DNA of 64,000 nucleotides, taken from Lachnospiraceae bacterium (lineage in GTDB: Bacteria > Bacillota > Clostridia > Lachnospirales > Lachnospiraceae). Below are positions 35,393-44,201 of this stretch, in pieces; the first letter of the stretch is position 1; every line of letters begins with the position of its first letter. The stretch lies in NCBI GenBank assembly GCA_017938315.1, contig JAGBBV010000014.1, positions 1 to 64,000 of the forward strand. Direction: 5' to 3'. The notes under the pieces were generated by a model. The model was given only the letters and a program-made list of their open reading frames with translations. It was not told the origin of the DNA and ran no database searches. The position numbers and the translations under genes were made by a program.

Positions 35393-36229
35393 TTATCTTA
35401 TGGCCAGTTTTCTCTTACGGCTTAGCACATATGCCATCACCACAAGAAGTCCAAGCAAAAGACTTCCGTTCAGAAAGCCGATTAAATTTAACATTGCTAT
35501 ATCACTTCCTACATCCATAGGAATCTCCGGTCCATAAGAAAATAGTGATGCAATATAGTTAATCAGTCCATTGGCAAGATAGATACCCGCCAACACATAA
35601 ATGAGCATAGGTTTTGTTTTCTTACTACTTCCGAAAAATCTGATGCATACTGCCAAAAAGAATATGTCAAGCACACACGCAATGGCCAGAGTATGAAGCG
35701 GAAATGCATCATCTGCATGAAACAGACAAATAACTGCTGACCATAAGCCGGCACCAAAAAATATCACCGCCAGATACATGGTTACTTTTGGAGTCAGCTT
35801 ATCTGTTATTGCCGCATAGAGTGCATATCCTAATATCATTGCCATCAAAACACTTTTGGTTAATTCCGTAGGTGATGAAATCATAATTCCATCCGGTAGC
35901 AAATTTTCAATCATATAGAAGCTAACATGGATCAGTGTACACATGAGTGTTAATGCAATCATTGCTATCTGTAGTCTCTTGGCCACAAGGGAATCCATAA
36001 TGGCACTCTTCTCTACATATAATTTCATATCATCATCTGAAAGCAAATCATCTAATGACACTCCTAAGTACTGGGCCATTTTCTTTGCGGTCATTAAATC
36101 CGGATACCGGGAACCCCCTTCCCATCTGGATATTGCCTGCCTGGTTACATATAATTGTTCTGCTAGGGTTTGTTGTGTAATTCCTTTTTCTTCTCGTACT
36201 CTTTTTAAGTTTTCGCCAAATTCTGCCAT
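35393..36229 (-). CDS. XRE-type DNA-binding protein with six-helix membrane domain
   Basis: A regulator of about 278 residues. The N-terminal Cro/cI-type helix-turn-helix spans about 4-60 (NLKRVREEKGITQQTLAEQL, VTRQAISRWEGG). It is fused to a hydrophobic part with about six helices (about 90-275) that would hold the DNA-binding domain at the membrane. The family is common in Firmicutes, but its signal is unknown. Start ATG 36229 follows aaagga; a TTG six bases upstream is possible. A perfect palindrome overlapping its own promoter (36320-36336) suggests autoregulation. Confidence 0.85.
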   Translation of the reverse strand: MAEFGENLKRVREEKGITQQTLAEQLYVTRQAISRWEGGSRYPDLMTAKKMAQYLGVSLDDLLSDDDMKLYVEKSAIMDSLVAKRLQIAMIALTLMCTLIHVSFYMIENLLPDGIMISSPTELTKSVLMAMILGYALYAAITDKLTPKVTMYLAVIFFGAGLWSAVICLFHADDAFPLHTLAIACVLDIFFLAVCIRFFGSSKKTKPMLIYVLAGIYLANGLINYIASLFSYGPEIPMDVGSDIAMLNLIGFLNGSLLLGLLVVMAYVLSRKRKLAIR

Positions 36230-36306
36230 AAACAATTTTCCTTTCCTTTTTCAATTGCTGCAGCATCTTTATTGTAACTGCATTTCAAAATTTAGGAAAG
36301 CACCAC

Positions 36307-36336
36307 CCTATATTTTTTTGTTGACACTGTGTCAAC
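36307..36336 (-). promoter_or_regulatory. Promoter and palindromic operator of the XRE regulator gene
   Basis: On the minus strand TTGACA (complement of 36330-36335), 17-nt spacer and TATAGG (complement of 36307-36312). The -35 box lies inside a perfect palindrome, GTTGACAC-T-GTGTCAAC (36320-36336), with 8-bp arms. That is a typical size for a Cro/cI-type dimer site. Confidence 0.7.
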
Positions 36337-36340
36337 AGGA

Positions 36341-36370
36341 AAAAAAGCCGGAAGCATCACCGCTTCCGGC
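36341..36370 (-). terminator. Terminator of the GH3 gene
   Basis: A 9-bp perfect GC-rich stem (36362-36370 with 36347-36355) and a 6-nt loop, followed on the minus strand by six T's (36341-36346). Confidence 0.9.
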
Positions 36371-36378
36371 TCCTAATT

Positions 36379-39180
36379 CTACATTCTCACATAAGAAAGC
36401 TGGTCTTCAATTTCATCAATGGCCTTGTCAAAGGTAAATTTAATCTGCTTCGCCTTAAGTCCATTCTGTGCAAAGTACAGGCGGAATACTGCGTTCTTAT
36501 TGTGAATAATAACTTTCTTTTGTCTGGTATCCCATTTACCTGCTGTACCGTTGAAGGTAAACACTGCCATAGGCACACTTTGGTAAAACAAGGTCATGGG
36601 AATCTGTGCAAGTTCTCCCAAATCGGATTTTGCGGTAATCTCTACTTTGAATCCTCCGATTTGTTCCATCAAAAGGTCTAAGGCAAACACAACGCTCTCT
36701 CCTTTTTTACCTTCCGCATCCTCAAGATTAATAATAATTTCATCTTTTACAGGATAGTAAGGAACTTCCTCAGTCTGCATACAAGCTTCCGCTTCTTTTC
36801 CAATCATCTCTACCTCACAGCCTTCTCCCACAAAGCGTTCAAATGCCTGTGTGTTCATGAGAAAGCCACAGATATTCATTGCATTTCTCTGAAGTTCTCC
36901 TCTGGTAAGTGTTCCTGCTTCCAAGGAAGATAAGGTGTTGTCACCTGTGCTGTTTGTGGCTGCATCCCCACACACCATATACAAATCATTCTGGGCACGT
37001 GCCATAGCTGCAAAGTTATTTAAGGTCGCTTCGCCGCCCTCGTCATTAATTTTTGCCCACCAGTCAGTCATGACAATACCTTCAAATCCCCATTCATTAC
37101 GCAAAATGGTGGTATTTAAGTCATAATTTCCTGCTGTCCAAATACCGTTTACAGGACAATATGTGGTCATAATAGAATCTTCGCCGCCTTCTTTTACAGC
37201 AATTTCAAAACCTTTTAAGTAAATTTCGCGAAGAGCTCTTTCTGAAGCAATGGTATCTACAAAATGGCGTTTTGTTTCCTGGTTGTTTCCGCAAAAATGC
37301 TTTGCAGTTCCGGTAACACCGGCGCTTTGCAGACCTCTTACCATGGCCGCCGCCATCTTACCTGTCAAAAAAGGATCTTCCGAAAAGTATTCAAAGTTAC
37401 GTCCGTTTAAAGGATGCCTGTGAATATTCATACCCGGACCCAACAGATTTTCCACTTTATTTTTTATCATTTCAATACCGGTAAAAGCATATAACTCTTC
37501 CACCAGTTTTTCATTAAAGCTACACGCAAGAAGTGTTCCGTTAGGAAGACTAAATGCCCTCATTCCACTGTCAAGACGCATGCCGGAGGGTCCGTCGGAA
37601 CAGCATCCGCAAGGAATACCAAAGGCCTCAAGGCTCTTTGAAACACCGCCAAAAGCCGCCGCTGTTCCGGCTGTTACCTTGGGACTTCCCATTCCTTCTC
37701 CTCTGATGATGCTGGATAAGTCATCATCACTAAACTGTGCCACAAAAGCTTCCATGGAAACTTTGCCGGCCTTTACATCCGCCAGCTTATATCCTTTGTC
37801 TCCAGTAAAAGGAATCTCTGCAGGCAAATTCTCCAAACGCTTTTGGGCAGGATTTTTATCGCGCAGAGGCACATCCTCCATCACAAAAGAAAAACTGCCA
37901 TCTTCGTTTTGTTTCGGTTTCATACGTCTAAACTTTGTAACCGGAGCAAGAGCCTGCGAAAGCTGCTCTATCAGTTCCGTCTCTTCAATTGTCAAAGCAC
38001 CGGCCTTTTGCGCACATCTTACATCAGTACCTGCATAAAATACATATTCTCCCTCTTCCAGTACATAGGAAGAGGCATATCCCGTAGCACCTGTTTCATC
38101 ATAGGAAGCCACCATATAAAAGGGAACTATAATTTCAAGCGTTTCCTCTTCTCCGGGCTTTAAGTTTCCTGTTTTAGCAAATCCTACCAGGCTTCTAAGG
38201 GGCTTTCCAAGCTTGCCCTGAGGTGCCTTAGCATAAACTTGTACCACTTCTTTTCCTGTATAGTTTCCAATGTTTTTTACAACACAGGTCACGCCGATTT
38301 GCTCGGCGCTGACTTCAAATTCTTTGATCTCTACCAAAAAGTCAGTGTAGGAAAGACCAAATCCAAAAGGATATCTCACCTTGTCTTTTGCGGCAGTTTC
38401 AAAATAGCGATAGCCCACATAAATATCTTCTTCGTAGAAATTTCTGTCAAGGTTTCCAAAATTCTTATGGGAGGGATAATCCTCCAGGCTATAGGCAATG
38501 GTGTCAGTCAATTTACCGCAGGGGGATATTTCTCCCAGAAGTACATCCGCTGTTCCATAGCCACCTATCATACCGCCTTGCCATGCATATAAAACAGCAT
38601 CGGGGTTAAATTTATCCACGAAAGACATATCAATGATATTGCCTACATTTAAAACCACAGCAACTTTGGAGAAATAGCGGCGGACTACATCCATCATTTT
38701 TTCTTCATTTTCTGTCAAAAGATAGGAGCCGGGGTGGTTTAAATTATCCTGGTCCTCACCTGCAGTTCTGCCGATGATGATGATTGCCACTTCAGATTCA
38801 TCTGCCGCTTCTTTGACAAGCTCATCATCCAGTTCCATCTCCGGCTGTGACCAAGGTTCATTTCCCCAACCGATTCCCTCGTCAAAGGGATGTTCTCTCT
38901 CCCATTCTTCATATGTATTCATTAATTTTTCGTTGATTTTTACTTTACCGGATTCTAATAAGGCATCCAAAATTCCCGTTACCTTATTTACATTTACCAT
39001 TCCCCCTGAACCGGTTCCGCTTTTGTAGTAGTTAGTCTGGATTCTTCCAAACACAGCTACCTTTGCACCTTCTGCCAAAGGAAGTACATTATGGTCATTT
39101 TTAACCAGCACCTGTCCCTCTGACACGGCACTTCTTGCTTTTGCAATATAGTCATCAAAATTAAGCATCATTTTACTCAT
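36379..39180 (-). CDS. Glycoside hydrolase family 3 enzyme with swapped domain order
   Basis: A 933-residue cytoplasmic-type glycosidase, with no signal peptide seen. The GH3 C-terminal alpha/beta domain comes first (about 15-245, QVLVKNDHNVLPLAEGAKVAVFG, VLYAWQGGMIGGYGTADVL). Next is a fibronectin-III-like domain (about 275-390). The catalytic TIM barrel comes last (from about 465), with GPGMNIHRHPLNGRNFEYFSEDP split over its motifs, KHFCGNNQE and the nucleophile Asp in GIVMTDWW. This permuted order is known for some rumen beta-glucosidases. The sugar specificity cannot be read. It is divergent from an AraC regulator, and its weak -35 fits activator control. Confidence 0.92.
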   Translation of the reverse strand: MSKMMLNFDDYIAKARSAVSEGQVLVKNDHNVLPLAEGAKVAVFGRIQTNYYKSGTGSGGMVNVNKVTGILDALLESGKVKINEKLMNTYEEWEREHPFDEGIGWGNEPWSQPEMELDDELVKEAADESEVAIIIIGRTAGEDQDNLNHPGSYLLTENEEKMMDVVRRYFSKVAVVLNVGNIIDMSFVDKFNPDAVLYAWQGGMIGGYGTADVLLGEISPCGKLTDTIAYSLEDYPSHKNFGNLDRNFYEEDIYVGYRYFETAAKDKVRYPFGFGLSYTDFLVEIKEFEVSAEQIGVTCVVKNIGNYTGKEVVQVYAKAPQGKLGKPLRSLVGFAKTGNLKPGEEETLEIIVPFYMVASYDETGATGYASSYVLEEGEYVFYAGTDVRCAQKAGALTIEETELIEQLSQALAPVTKFRRMKPKQNEDGSFSFVMEDVPLRDKNPAQKRLENLPAEIPFTGDKGYKLADVKAGKVSMEAFVAQFSDDDLSSIIRGEGMGSPKVTAGTAAAFGGVSKSLEAFGIPCGCCSDGPSGMRLDSGMRAFSLPNGTLLACSFNEKLVEELYAFTGIEMIKNKVENLLGPGMNIHRHPLNGRNFEYFSEDPFLTGKMAAAMVRGLQSAGVTGTAKHFCGNNQETKRHFVDTIASERALREIYLKGFEIAVKEGGEDSIMTTYCPVNGIWTAGNYDLNTTILRNEWGFEGIVMTDWWAKINDEGGEATLNNFAAMARAQNDLYMVCGDAATNSTGDNTLSSLEAGTLTRGELQRNAMNICGFLMNTQAFERFVGEGCEVEMIGKEAEACMQTEEVPYYPVKDEIIINLEDAEGKKGESVVFALDLLMEQIGGFKVEITAKSDLGELAQIPMTLFYQSVPMAVFTFNGTAGKWDTRQKKVIIHNKNAVFRLYFAQNGLKAKQIKFTFDKAIDEIEDQLSYVRM

Positions 39181-39205
39181 AAGAAAACCCTCCGTTTATA
39201 AAAAT

Positions 39206-39295
39206 ATTATACTTGCTATCTCTTAATACATATAGACCTCATTTTGCACAATTAATAGGTCAATATTGACATTTTTTTCTTTTTTCCCTTATAAT
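39206..39295. promoter_or_regulatory. Divergent control region of the GH3 and AraC genes
   Basis: Plus strand: TTGACA (39266-39271), 18 nt, TATAAT (39290-39295), a perfect-consensus promoter for the AraC gene. Minus strand: TATAAT (complement of 39206-39211) with a poor -35 (TATATG), for the GH3 gene. A perfect 12-bp palindrome GTCAATATTGAC (39259-39270) covers the -35 of the AraC promoter and is a candidate operator. Confidence 0.7.
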
Positions 39296-39344
39296 TGTGT
39301 TGTATAACTATCTTTTTTTGACTTTTTGATAGGAGTTTTTCATT

Positions 39345-40190
39345 ATGAACCGGTATTCGTATGAAATCGTAAAGGATGATAGCAGACTAAAACTATTTTT
39401 TCAGCTTATGTATGCAGAAACTTTTTATTCGCCCATGCATTGGCACAGTCATCTGGAAGTAATATTTGTTCTGGATGGGTATATGACAGTCTATGTCAAT
39501 GAAAAAAAATATACATTGAAAAAAGATGACATCTTTCTAGTAAACTCCAAGGAAATCCATGCTGCCAGATCATCCGGAAAAGTAAATTACATTTTATTAC
39601 AAATCCCCTATGACTATCTATCCGGTGCAATCAGTCAGATGTCCTTACTCCAGTTTCAGGCTTACTATCCTTCTATCACGACTACCGCTACGCAAAAAAA
39701 ACTTCGGGAATGTCTCTTTAATATGCTTGAAATTTATTCTGCGCAGGAAGATGGATATGCCCTTGCATTTTCCGGCGAGCTATTCCATTTTTTACATATT
39801 TTGTATAAACATCATTCCAAACGCATTACCTGGGAAAGCAAAGAAAAAGAAAACAGAAATTTGGAAAAGATAGAAGAAATCACTCATTATGTAAAGGCAA
39901 ACTATCAAAAAGACATATCCCTTTCAGAAGTGGCCGATTTACTAAATATCAGCCCCGAATACTTTTGCCGTATGTTTAAAAAACATACCGGACAGACATT
40001 TATGGAATACCTAAATGCTGTCCGGATGATGTATTTTTATCAGGATTTAATTGAGACAAACTACAGTATTAACGATTTGCTTGAGCGCAATGGCATCCAT
40101 AACTATAAAGTCTTTATCCGTATGTTTAAAGACACTTATAAAACCACTCCGCATAAATTACGCAAAGAACTGTCTGCAAATGCCCTATGA
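39345..40190 (+). CDS. AraC family regulator beside the GH3 gene
   Basis: A 281-residue activator. A cupin sensor domain (about 20-100, MHWHSHLEVIFVLDGYMTVYV) is followed by a C-terminal AraC DNA-binding domain (about 180-278, LSEVADLLNISPEYFCRMFKKHTG). The second helix-turn-helix is less canonical (INDLLERNGIHNYKVFIRMFKDTYK). Its divergent position makes the GH3 gene the likely target, with an oligosaccharide or its product as likely signal; both are inferences. Its last six bases overlap the convergent lgt end. Confidence 0.9.
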   Translation: MNRYSYEIVKDDSRLKLFFQLMYAETFYSPMHWHSHLEVIFVLDGYMTVYVNEKKYTLKKDDIFLVNSKEIHAARSSGKVNYILLQIPYDYLSGAISQMSLLQFQAYYPSITTTATQKKLRECLFNMLEIYSAQEDGYALAFSGELFHFLHILYKHHSKRITWESKEKENRNLEKIEEITHYVKANYQKDISLSEVADLLNISPEYFCRMFKKHTGQTFMEYLNAVRMMYFYQDLIETNYSINDLLERNGIHNYKVFIRMFKDTYKTTPHKLRKELSANAL

Positions 40191-40958
40191 TTCGGCGGTT
40201 TCTTCTTTTACAGGTTTTCCCTTTTTTCGGTTATTCCACAAAAGGGCAAGTGCCGCTGCTACTATAAAGATAGAAATGAACTGGGATGTGGAAAGTACTC
40301 CCACTTCACCCCTGTTATCACTTCTGAACATTTCGATAACAAAACGGCCCACACCGTAAAGAAGCATATAAATAAAACCTGTATCTCCGATATGCTTTCT
40401 TCTTTTATAATGCCAAAGAAGTGCAAGCATAATTCCAAAATCACCGGCAGAAGAAAAAAGCTGTGTGGGAAGTAATTTCACACCGGCCGGTGCAATGCTT
40501 CCTACCGGAAAAACCACCCCAAGTGCGGAGTCTGTCTCTCTTCCGTAGCAACAGCCGGCCATAAAGCATCCGATTCTACCGAAGGCTTGTGCCACTGCAA
40601 CAGACGGAGCAAGCAAGTCAAAATATTCCAAAAATTGATAACCCTTGCGCCTGCAATATACCATAGCAGCCAGTACACCTGCTGTAATCCCGCCATAAAC
40701 TACAAATCCTTCCGTGCCAAGCACGCTCATGGGATCAGCCAGAAATGCTTTCCATTCTACTATTACATATAAAACTTTTGCACCGAGCCAACCGACCAAC
40801 AGACCAGCAAGTGCTATATCAATAACCGCATCTTCTTTTAGCCCGTATTTCTTTGCACGCTTCATGCCCATGATAATGCAAATCAGTATTCCAATCCCAA
40901 TCATAAGCCCATAACCATAAATCGTTACAGGACCTATGGAAAATAATTCATTCTTCAA
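40185..40958 (-). CDS. lgt: Prolipoprotein diacylglyceryl transferase
   Basis: Membrane enzyme that attaches diacylglycerol to the lipobox Cys of prolipoproteins. About 257 residues with seven helices. The family signature appears as GRIGCFMAGCCYG, the Cys-containing form seen in clostridial Lgt proteins, and GVGRFVIEMFRSDNRG closes the active-site region. The start is most likely TTG 40958, eight bases after ggagg; a GTG six bases upstream is too close to it. Confidence 0.93.
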   Translation of the reverse strand: MKNELFSIGPVTIYGYGLMIGIGILICIIMGMKRAKKYGLKEDAVIDIALAGLLVGWLGAKVLYVIVEWKAFLADPMSVLGTEGFVVYGGITAGVLAAMVYCRRKGYQFLEYFDLLAPSVAVAQAFGRIGCFMAGCCYGRETDSALGVVFPVGSIAPAGVKLLPTQLFSSAGDFGIMLALLWHYKRRKHIGDTGFIYMLLYGVGRFVIEMFRSDNRGEVGVLSTSQFISIFIVAAALALLWNNRKKGKPVKEETAES

Positions 40959-40994
40959 GTCCACTTCCTCCGCGTTATATAACTTCCTGACATA

Positions 40995-41834
40995 TTATAA
41001 CTGCTGGCGCTGGCCTGCAGCAATACAGCATACTTTATTACCAAGCTTATACCACAAATCTGTTTCTGCGGGATTGTGAATCACTTTTCCATCTGATGAC
41101 ACCATAAGTTCACGGAATGCTTTTTCATATTCCATCACTTCCATGTTGGTCGCAAACCAGATTTCCTCTTCCTGCTCTTTCATCTTTTTGCAAAAGTCTT
41201 CTATCATCTGCCAACTGTCCTTCTGGGCAAATTCATAGCTGTGTCCCCAAAGATAAAACAGCTTCGCTTCATAGGATTCGTCTTTTAAAAATTCCTCTGT
41301 AATTTCAAGGAAACGGGGTGACTCATGATGACAAGTGGGGTCCCATTCCAAATAGTCCTGAGGAAATTCAAACTTTTCTGTGCTACGCACCGTTCTCGCA
41401 TATACAATTCCGCAGTTAGCAAGCATGTCCTCCACTATCTCATTAAATGTACCATAAGGATAAGCAAATCCTGTCACTTTCTCCCCTACGATTCTTTCCA
41501 GATTTTCTCTGTCTTTTAAAACCTCACTGGTTCCCATTCCCGTAGATATTTCTGTTAAGGACGGGTGGGTCAATGTATGGGATGCTACCTCATGCCCGCT
41601 GTATAATTCTTTTACTTCACGTTCCTCAATTCTGGTAAAATCTGTAAAAACACCATTACTCATCTTCTTTTCTTCCACGCCGAAAATTCCGGAGTTTAAG
41701 TTGAACGTACATTTTATCCCGTAAGCGTTGAGTATCTTTACAAATCTTCTGTCATGAATGGTTCCATCATCATAGCTTAAGGTCAGTGCCTTTCTTTTTC
41801 CGTCTTTAAATAGCATCATCGGTTTCATTTCCAT
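40995..41834 (-). CDS. Polysaccharide deacetylase (CE4) family protein
   Basis: A 279-residue NodB-fold protein without signal peptide. Metal and catalytic motifs are SYDDG (about 20-24), HEVASHTLTH (the H-x3-H zinc pair is HEVAS-H) and FAYPYG. A later WGHSYEF segment may supply the motif-5 His. CE4 enzymes remove N- or O-acetyl groups from glycans; without a signal a cytoplasmic sugar substrate is more likely. It is 2 nt from the dCMP deaminase gene, and the start follows gaaggg. Confidence 0.85.
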   Translation of the reverse strand: MEMKPMMLFKDGKRKALTLSYDDGTIHDRRFVKILNAYGIKCTFNLNSGIFGVEEKKMSNGVFTDFTRIEEREVKELYSGHEVASHTLTHPSLTEISTGMGTSEVLKDRENLERIVGEKVTGFAYPYGTFNEIVEDMLANCGIVYARTVRSTEKFEFPQDYLEWDPTCHHESPRFLEITEEFLKDESYEAKLFYLWGHSYEFAQKDSWQMIEDFCKKMKEQEEEIWFATNMEVMEYEKAFRELMVSSDGKVIHNPAETDLWYKLGNKVCCIAAGQRQQL

Positions 41835-41836
41835 TT

Positions 41837-42328
41837 CTAGTAGCCCTTCTTTCCGTCTAGTGATTCGTCATTGCTAATCCAGTCTGTTACTTCTACCATG
41901 CGGTAGTTATCTTTATCATCGCGCACATATACCTTTTCGATTCCGGCATTGATAATCATTCTCTTACACATGGAACAACTGTTGGAATTCGGTATGTACT
42001 CTCCGGTCTTTGCGTCTGTTCCCGCGAGATACATGGCACTTCCAAGCATTTTGTCGCGGGATGCGCTGATAATGGCATTGGCCTCCGCATGGACGCTTCT
42101 GCAAAGCTCATACCTCTCTCCTCGGGGAATATTCATCTCCTCCCTGATGCAGGAGCCTACATCACTACAATTTTTTCTTCCTCTGGGTGCCCCTACATAT
42201 CCTGTAGAAATAACCTCATCATTCTTCACGATAACTGCCCCATAATTTCTTCTAAGGCAAGTGCCTCTCTGGGAAACACTTTCCGCTAAGTCTAAATAAT
42301 AATTTACTTTATCTCTTCTATCCTTCAT
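41837..42328 (-). CDS. Deoxycytidylate deaminase
   Basis: A 163-residue zinc deaminase of the dCMP deaminase/ComEB type, turning dCMP into dUMP, the substrate of thymidylate synthase. The active site has HAEANAI (zinc His and catalytic Glu) and SCSMCKRMIINAG with the two zinc cysteines. The usual Pro before the first Cys is replaced by Ser. The start ATG 42328 has aaggtgggg before it. Neighbours are a deacetylase and a TIM-barrel epimerase, so the cluster is not dedicated to nucleotides. Confidence 0.9.
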   Translation of the reverse strand: MKDRRDKVNYYLDLAESVSQRGTCLRRNYGAVIVKNDEVISTGYVGAPRGRKNCSDVGSCIREEMNIPRGERYELCRSVHAEANAIISASRDKMLGSAMYLAGTDAKTGEYIPNSNSCSMCKRMIINAGIEKVYVRDDKDNYRMVEVTDWISNDESLDGKKGY

Positions 42329-42342
42329 TTGTATCCCCACCT

Positions 42343-43179
42343 TTATCGTAATGTAACGCCTTCAAGCTGTGCCTGGTTTCTGACATAAGCTGCTGCCTGC
42401 ATATAGCTTGCATGGTCCGGCAGATGCTCTACGAACAATGTGGCATCCTTGCCAAGCCACTCAACCAGCTTTACTACCTTCCTATAGTCTACGCATCCCT
42501 TTCCGGGCATTGTTTCTTCGATGACACAGGGAAGTGTATCTGACATGTTTACATCTTTTCCGTGTACGCTCTTAATATAAGGTGCAAGGAGCTTAAAGCA
42601 ATGCTCGATAAAGGCATCTCTCTTCACAAAGCGTTCCGGACAATTAATCATATTGGTAAAATCAAGATGTACTGCAAATTCTTTTCTATCCACATCCTTA
42701 ATCAGCTGCAGATATTCTTCCGGCGAGGTAGGCACCATCCACGGCATGGGTTCAACTGTATAAAAAGTTTTCACCGGCTTTACATCATCAATAATTTCCC
42801 TTACCGTATCTACCAACAGCGCATAGGTATCTTTTTCGTAATTTTCCATGCAGAAACCGTCCCACTTAGGTCCAGGACTTCCTGCCACATTGACGCAACA
42901 GTTTGCACCCATCTCTTCCGCATGACGGAGTTGCTTTTTACAGTAGGCAATTGCCTCACGGCGCACCTTTTCATCCTTGGAAAGAGGATTGTTCCACACA
43001 CCCACTTCCCCAACTACTAAATTATGTTCCTTAATACAAGCAAGGTATGCTTCCTTTTCTGCCTTAGACGCATCGGCTCCCACCGGTGCAAGCACGGCAC
43101 CATAACCAAGCTCCTTTACAATCGCATACCATTCATCCGGATTACTGTACGGTTTTTCAACTGCTCCTCCGATTCTCAT
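42343..43179 (-). CDS. Sugar phosphate isomerase/epimerase-like TIM barrel protein
   Basis: A 278-residue protein of the xylose-isomerase-like (AP endonuclease 2-type) TIM barrel superfamily. Metal-ligand candidates are Glu in TVEPMPW, Asp in VHLDFTNM, His in IKSVHGKD and Glu in LFVEHLPDH, spaced as in epimerases of this fold. The sugar substrate is unknown. The start at 43179 follows aggagg. It is co-oriented with the deaminase gene 14 nt downstream. Confidence 0.85.
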   Translation of the reverse strand: MRIGGAVEKPYSNPDEWYAIVKELGYGAVLAPVGADASKAEKEAYLACIKEHNLVVGEVGVWNNPLSKDEKVRREAIAYCKKQLRHAEEMGANCCVNVAGSPGPKWDGFCMENYEKDTYALLVDTVREIIDDVKPVKTFYTVEPMPWMVPTSPEEYLQLIKDVDRKEFAVHLDFTNMINCPERFVKRDAFIEHCFKLLAPYIKSVHGKDVNMSDTLPCVIEETMPGKGCVDYRKVVKLVEWLGKDATLFVEHLPDHASYMQAAAYVRNQAQLEGVTLR

Positions 43180-43229
43180 ATGTGTTCCTCCTAACCCCAA
43201 AACATTTGATTATCCTGTACCCCTATCTT

Positions 43230-44189
43230 TTACAATAACATATATACTGTGGCCACCGAAACCACGATTTGAATGATTGCAAAGCGGAATACGGTCTGTG
43301 TATTAGACCAACCCTTAACTTTTCTGACATGATCGTGAATCGGTGTTCTTGTATTTTTTAAAATGTATATTTTAAATACACGGATTAAGGATACTTTTAA
43401 AAGTCCCAAACCTCCGTCTAAAATCAGCATAATCGCCACCGGGATATAAAGCAGTGGGCTTCCTGTCTTCAATATGGCAATACTGATGAAAATTCCCATT
43501 GCCCTTGAGCCTGCATCTCCCATCATTAGACGGCTGGGTGTGGCGTTGTACCACAAATAGCCCAAAATACAGATTACAAATAATAAAATTACATAAGAAA
43601 AGTCTTCCGGCATTCCCTTAATACTGTCAATTACATAAATGGTCATCAGCGTGATAATTGTCAGCGTTCCGGAAAGTCCGTCCACACCATCTGCACAGTT
43701 AGTCACATTGATGGATGTCCAAACCAAAATCACCGCTAAAATAACAAACAGTACAGGAGGCAAGGTTACTTCCATTCCAAGGCTTGCTATGGTAATGGTA
43801 CTGGAATTATAATTTAGGAAGGTAAGGGCAAGAACCATTGCCACTACCAAATCTAAAATTCCCTTTTTCCATTCTCCCCAGGGTTTATCAGATGCATCGT
43901 CCATATATCCGGTGAGCATTTCCGCAGCTACCAGAATCAGGTAAATTCCTACCTCTTTATTCATAGGTGCAAAGATGAGTGCTGTGACTGTAAATACCAA
44001 AATAAAAATAATCCCTGCTCCTCTTGGTTTGCCGGCTGATAATTTTCCGTCATGGGCAAATTCCCTTCCGGCATCTTTCGGCAAATATGGGCTCAGCTTT
44101 GTAAGCAAAAGGCATGTCCCTGCAAATGCAACTAATAATCCCAGTGCTGCAAGCATTGGTGTATTTGCGCTCATTAAATAATGTATCAT
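43230..44189 (-). CDS. MraY-like phospho-N-acetylmuramoyl-pentapeptide transferase family protein
   Basis: A 319-residue membrane transferase with about ten helices. The family motifs are present: KPRGAGI, the Asp-Asp pair GYMDDASD (97-98), NVTNCADGVDGLSG and GDAGS (Asp225), and the cytoplasmic loop TPIHDHVRKVKGW. In typical MraY that loop reads HHH; here it is His285-Asp-His287. It lies outside a division/cell-wall cluster. It may be the cell's MraY making lipid I or a paralogue using another UDP-sugar and polyprenyl phosphate. Start follows ggagag. Confidence 0.85.
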   Translation of the reverse strand: MIHYLMSANTPMLAALGLLVAFAGTCLLLTKLSPYLPKDAGREFAHDGKLSAGKPRGAGIIFILVFTVTALIFAPMNKEVGIYLILVAAEMLTGYMDDASDKPWGEWKKGILDLVVAMVLALTFLNYNSSTITIASLGMEVTLPPVLFVILAVILVWTSINVTNCADGVDGLSGTLTIITLMTIYVIDSIKGMPEDFSYVILLFVICILGYLWYNATPSRLMMGDAGSRAMGIFISIAILKTGSPLLYIPVAIMLILDGGLGLLKVSLIRVFKIYILKNTRTPIHDHVRKVKGWSNTQTVFRFAIIQIVVSVATVYMLL

Positions 44190-44201
44190 TTCCGCTCTCT
44201 C

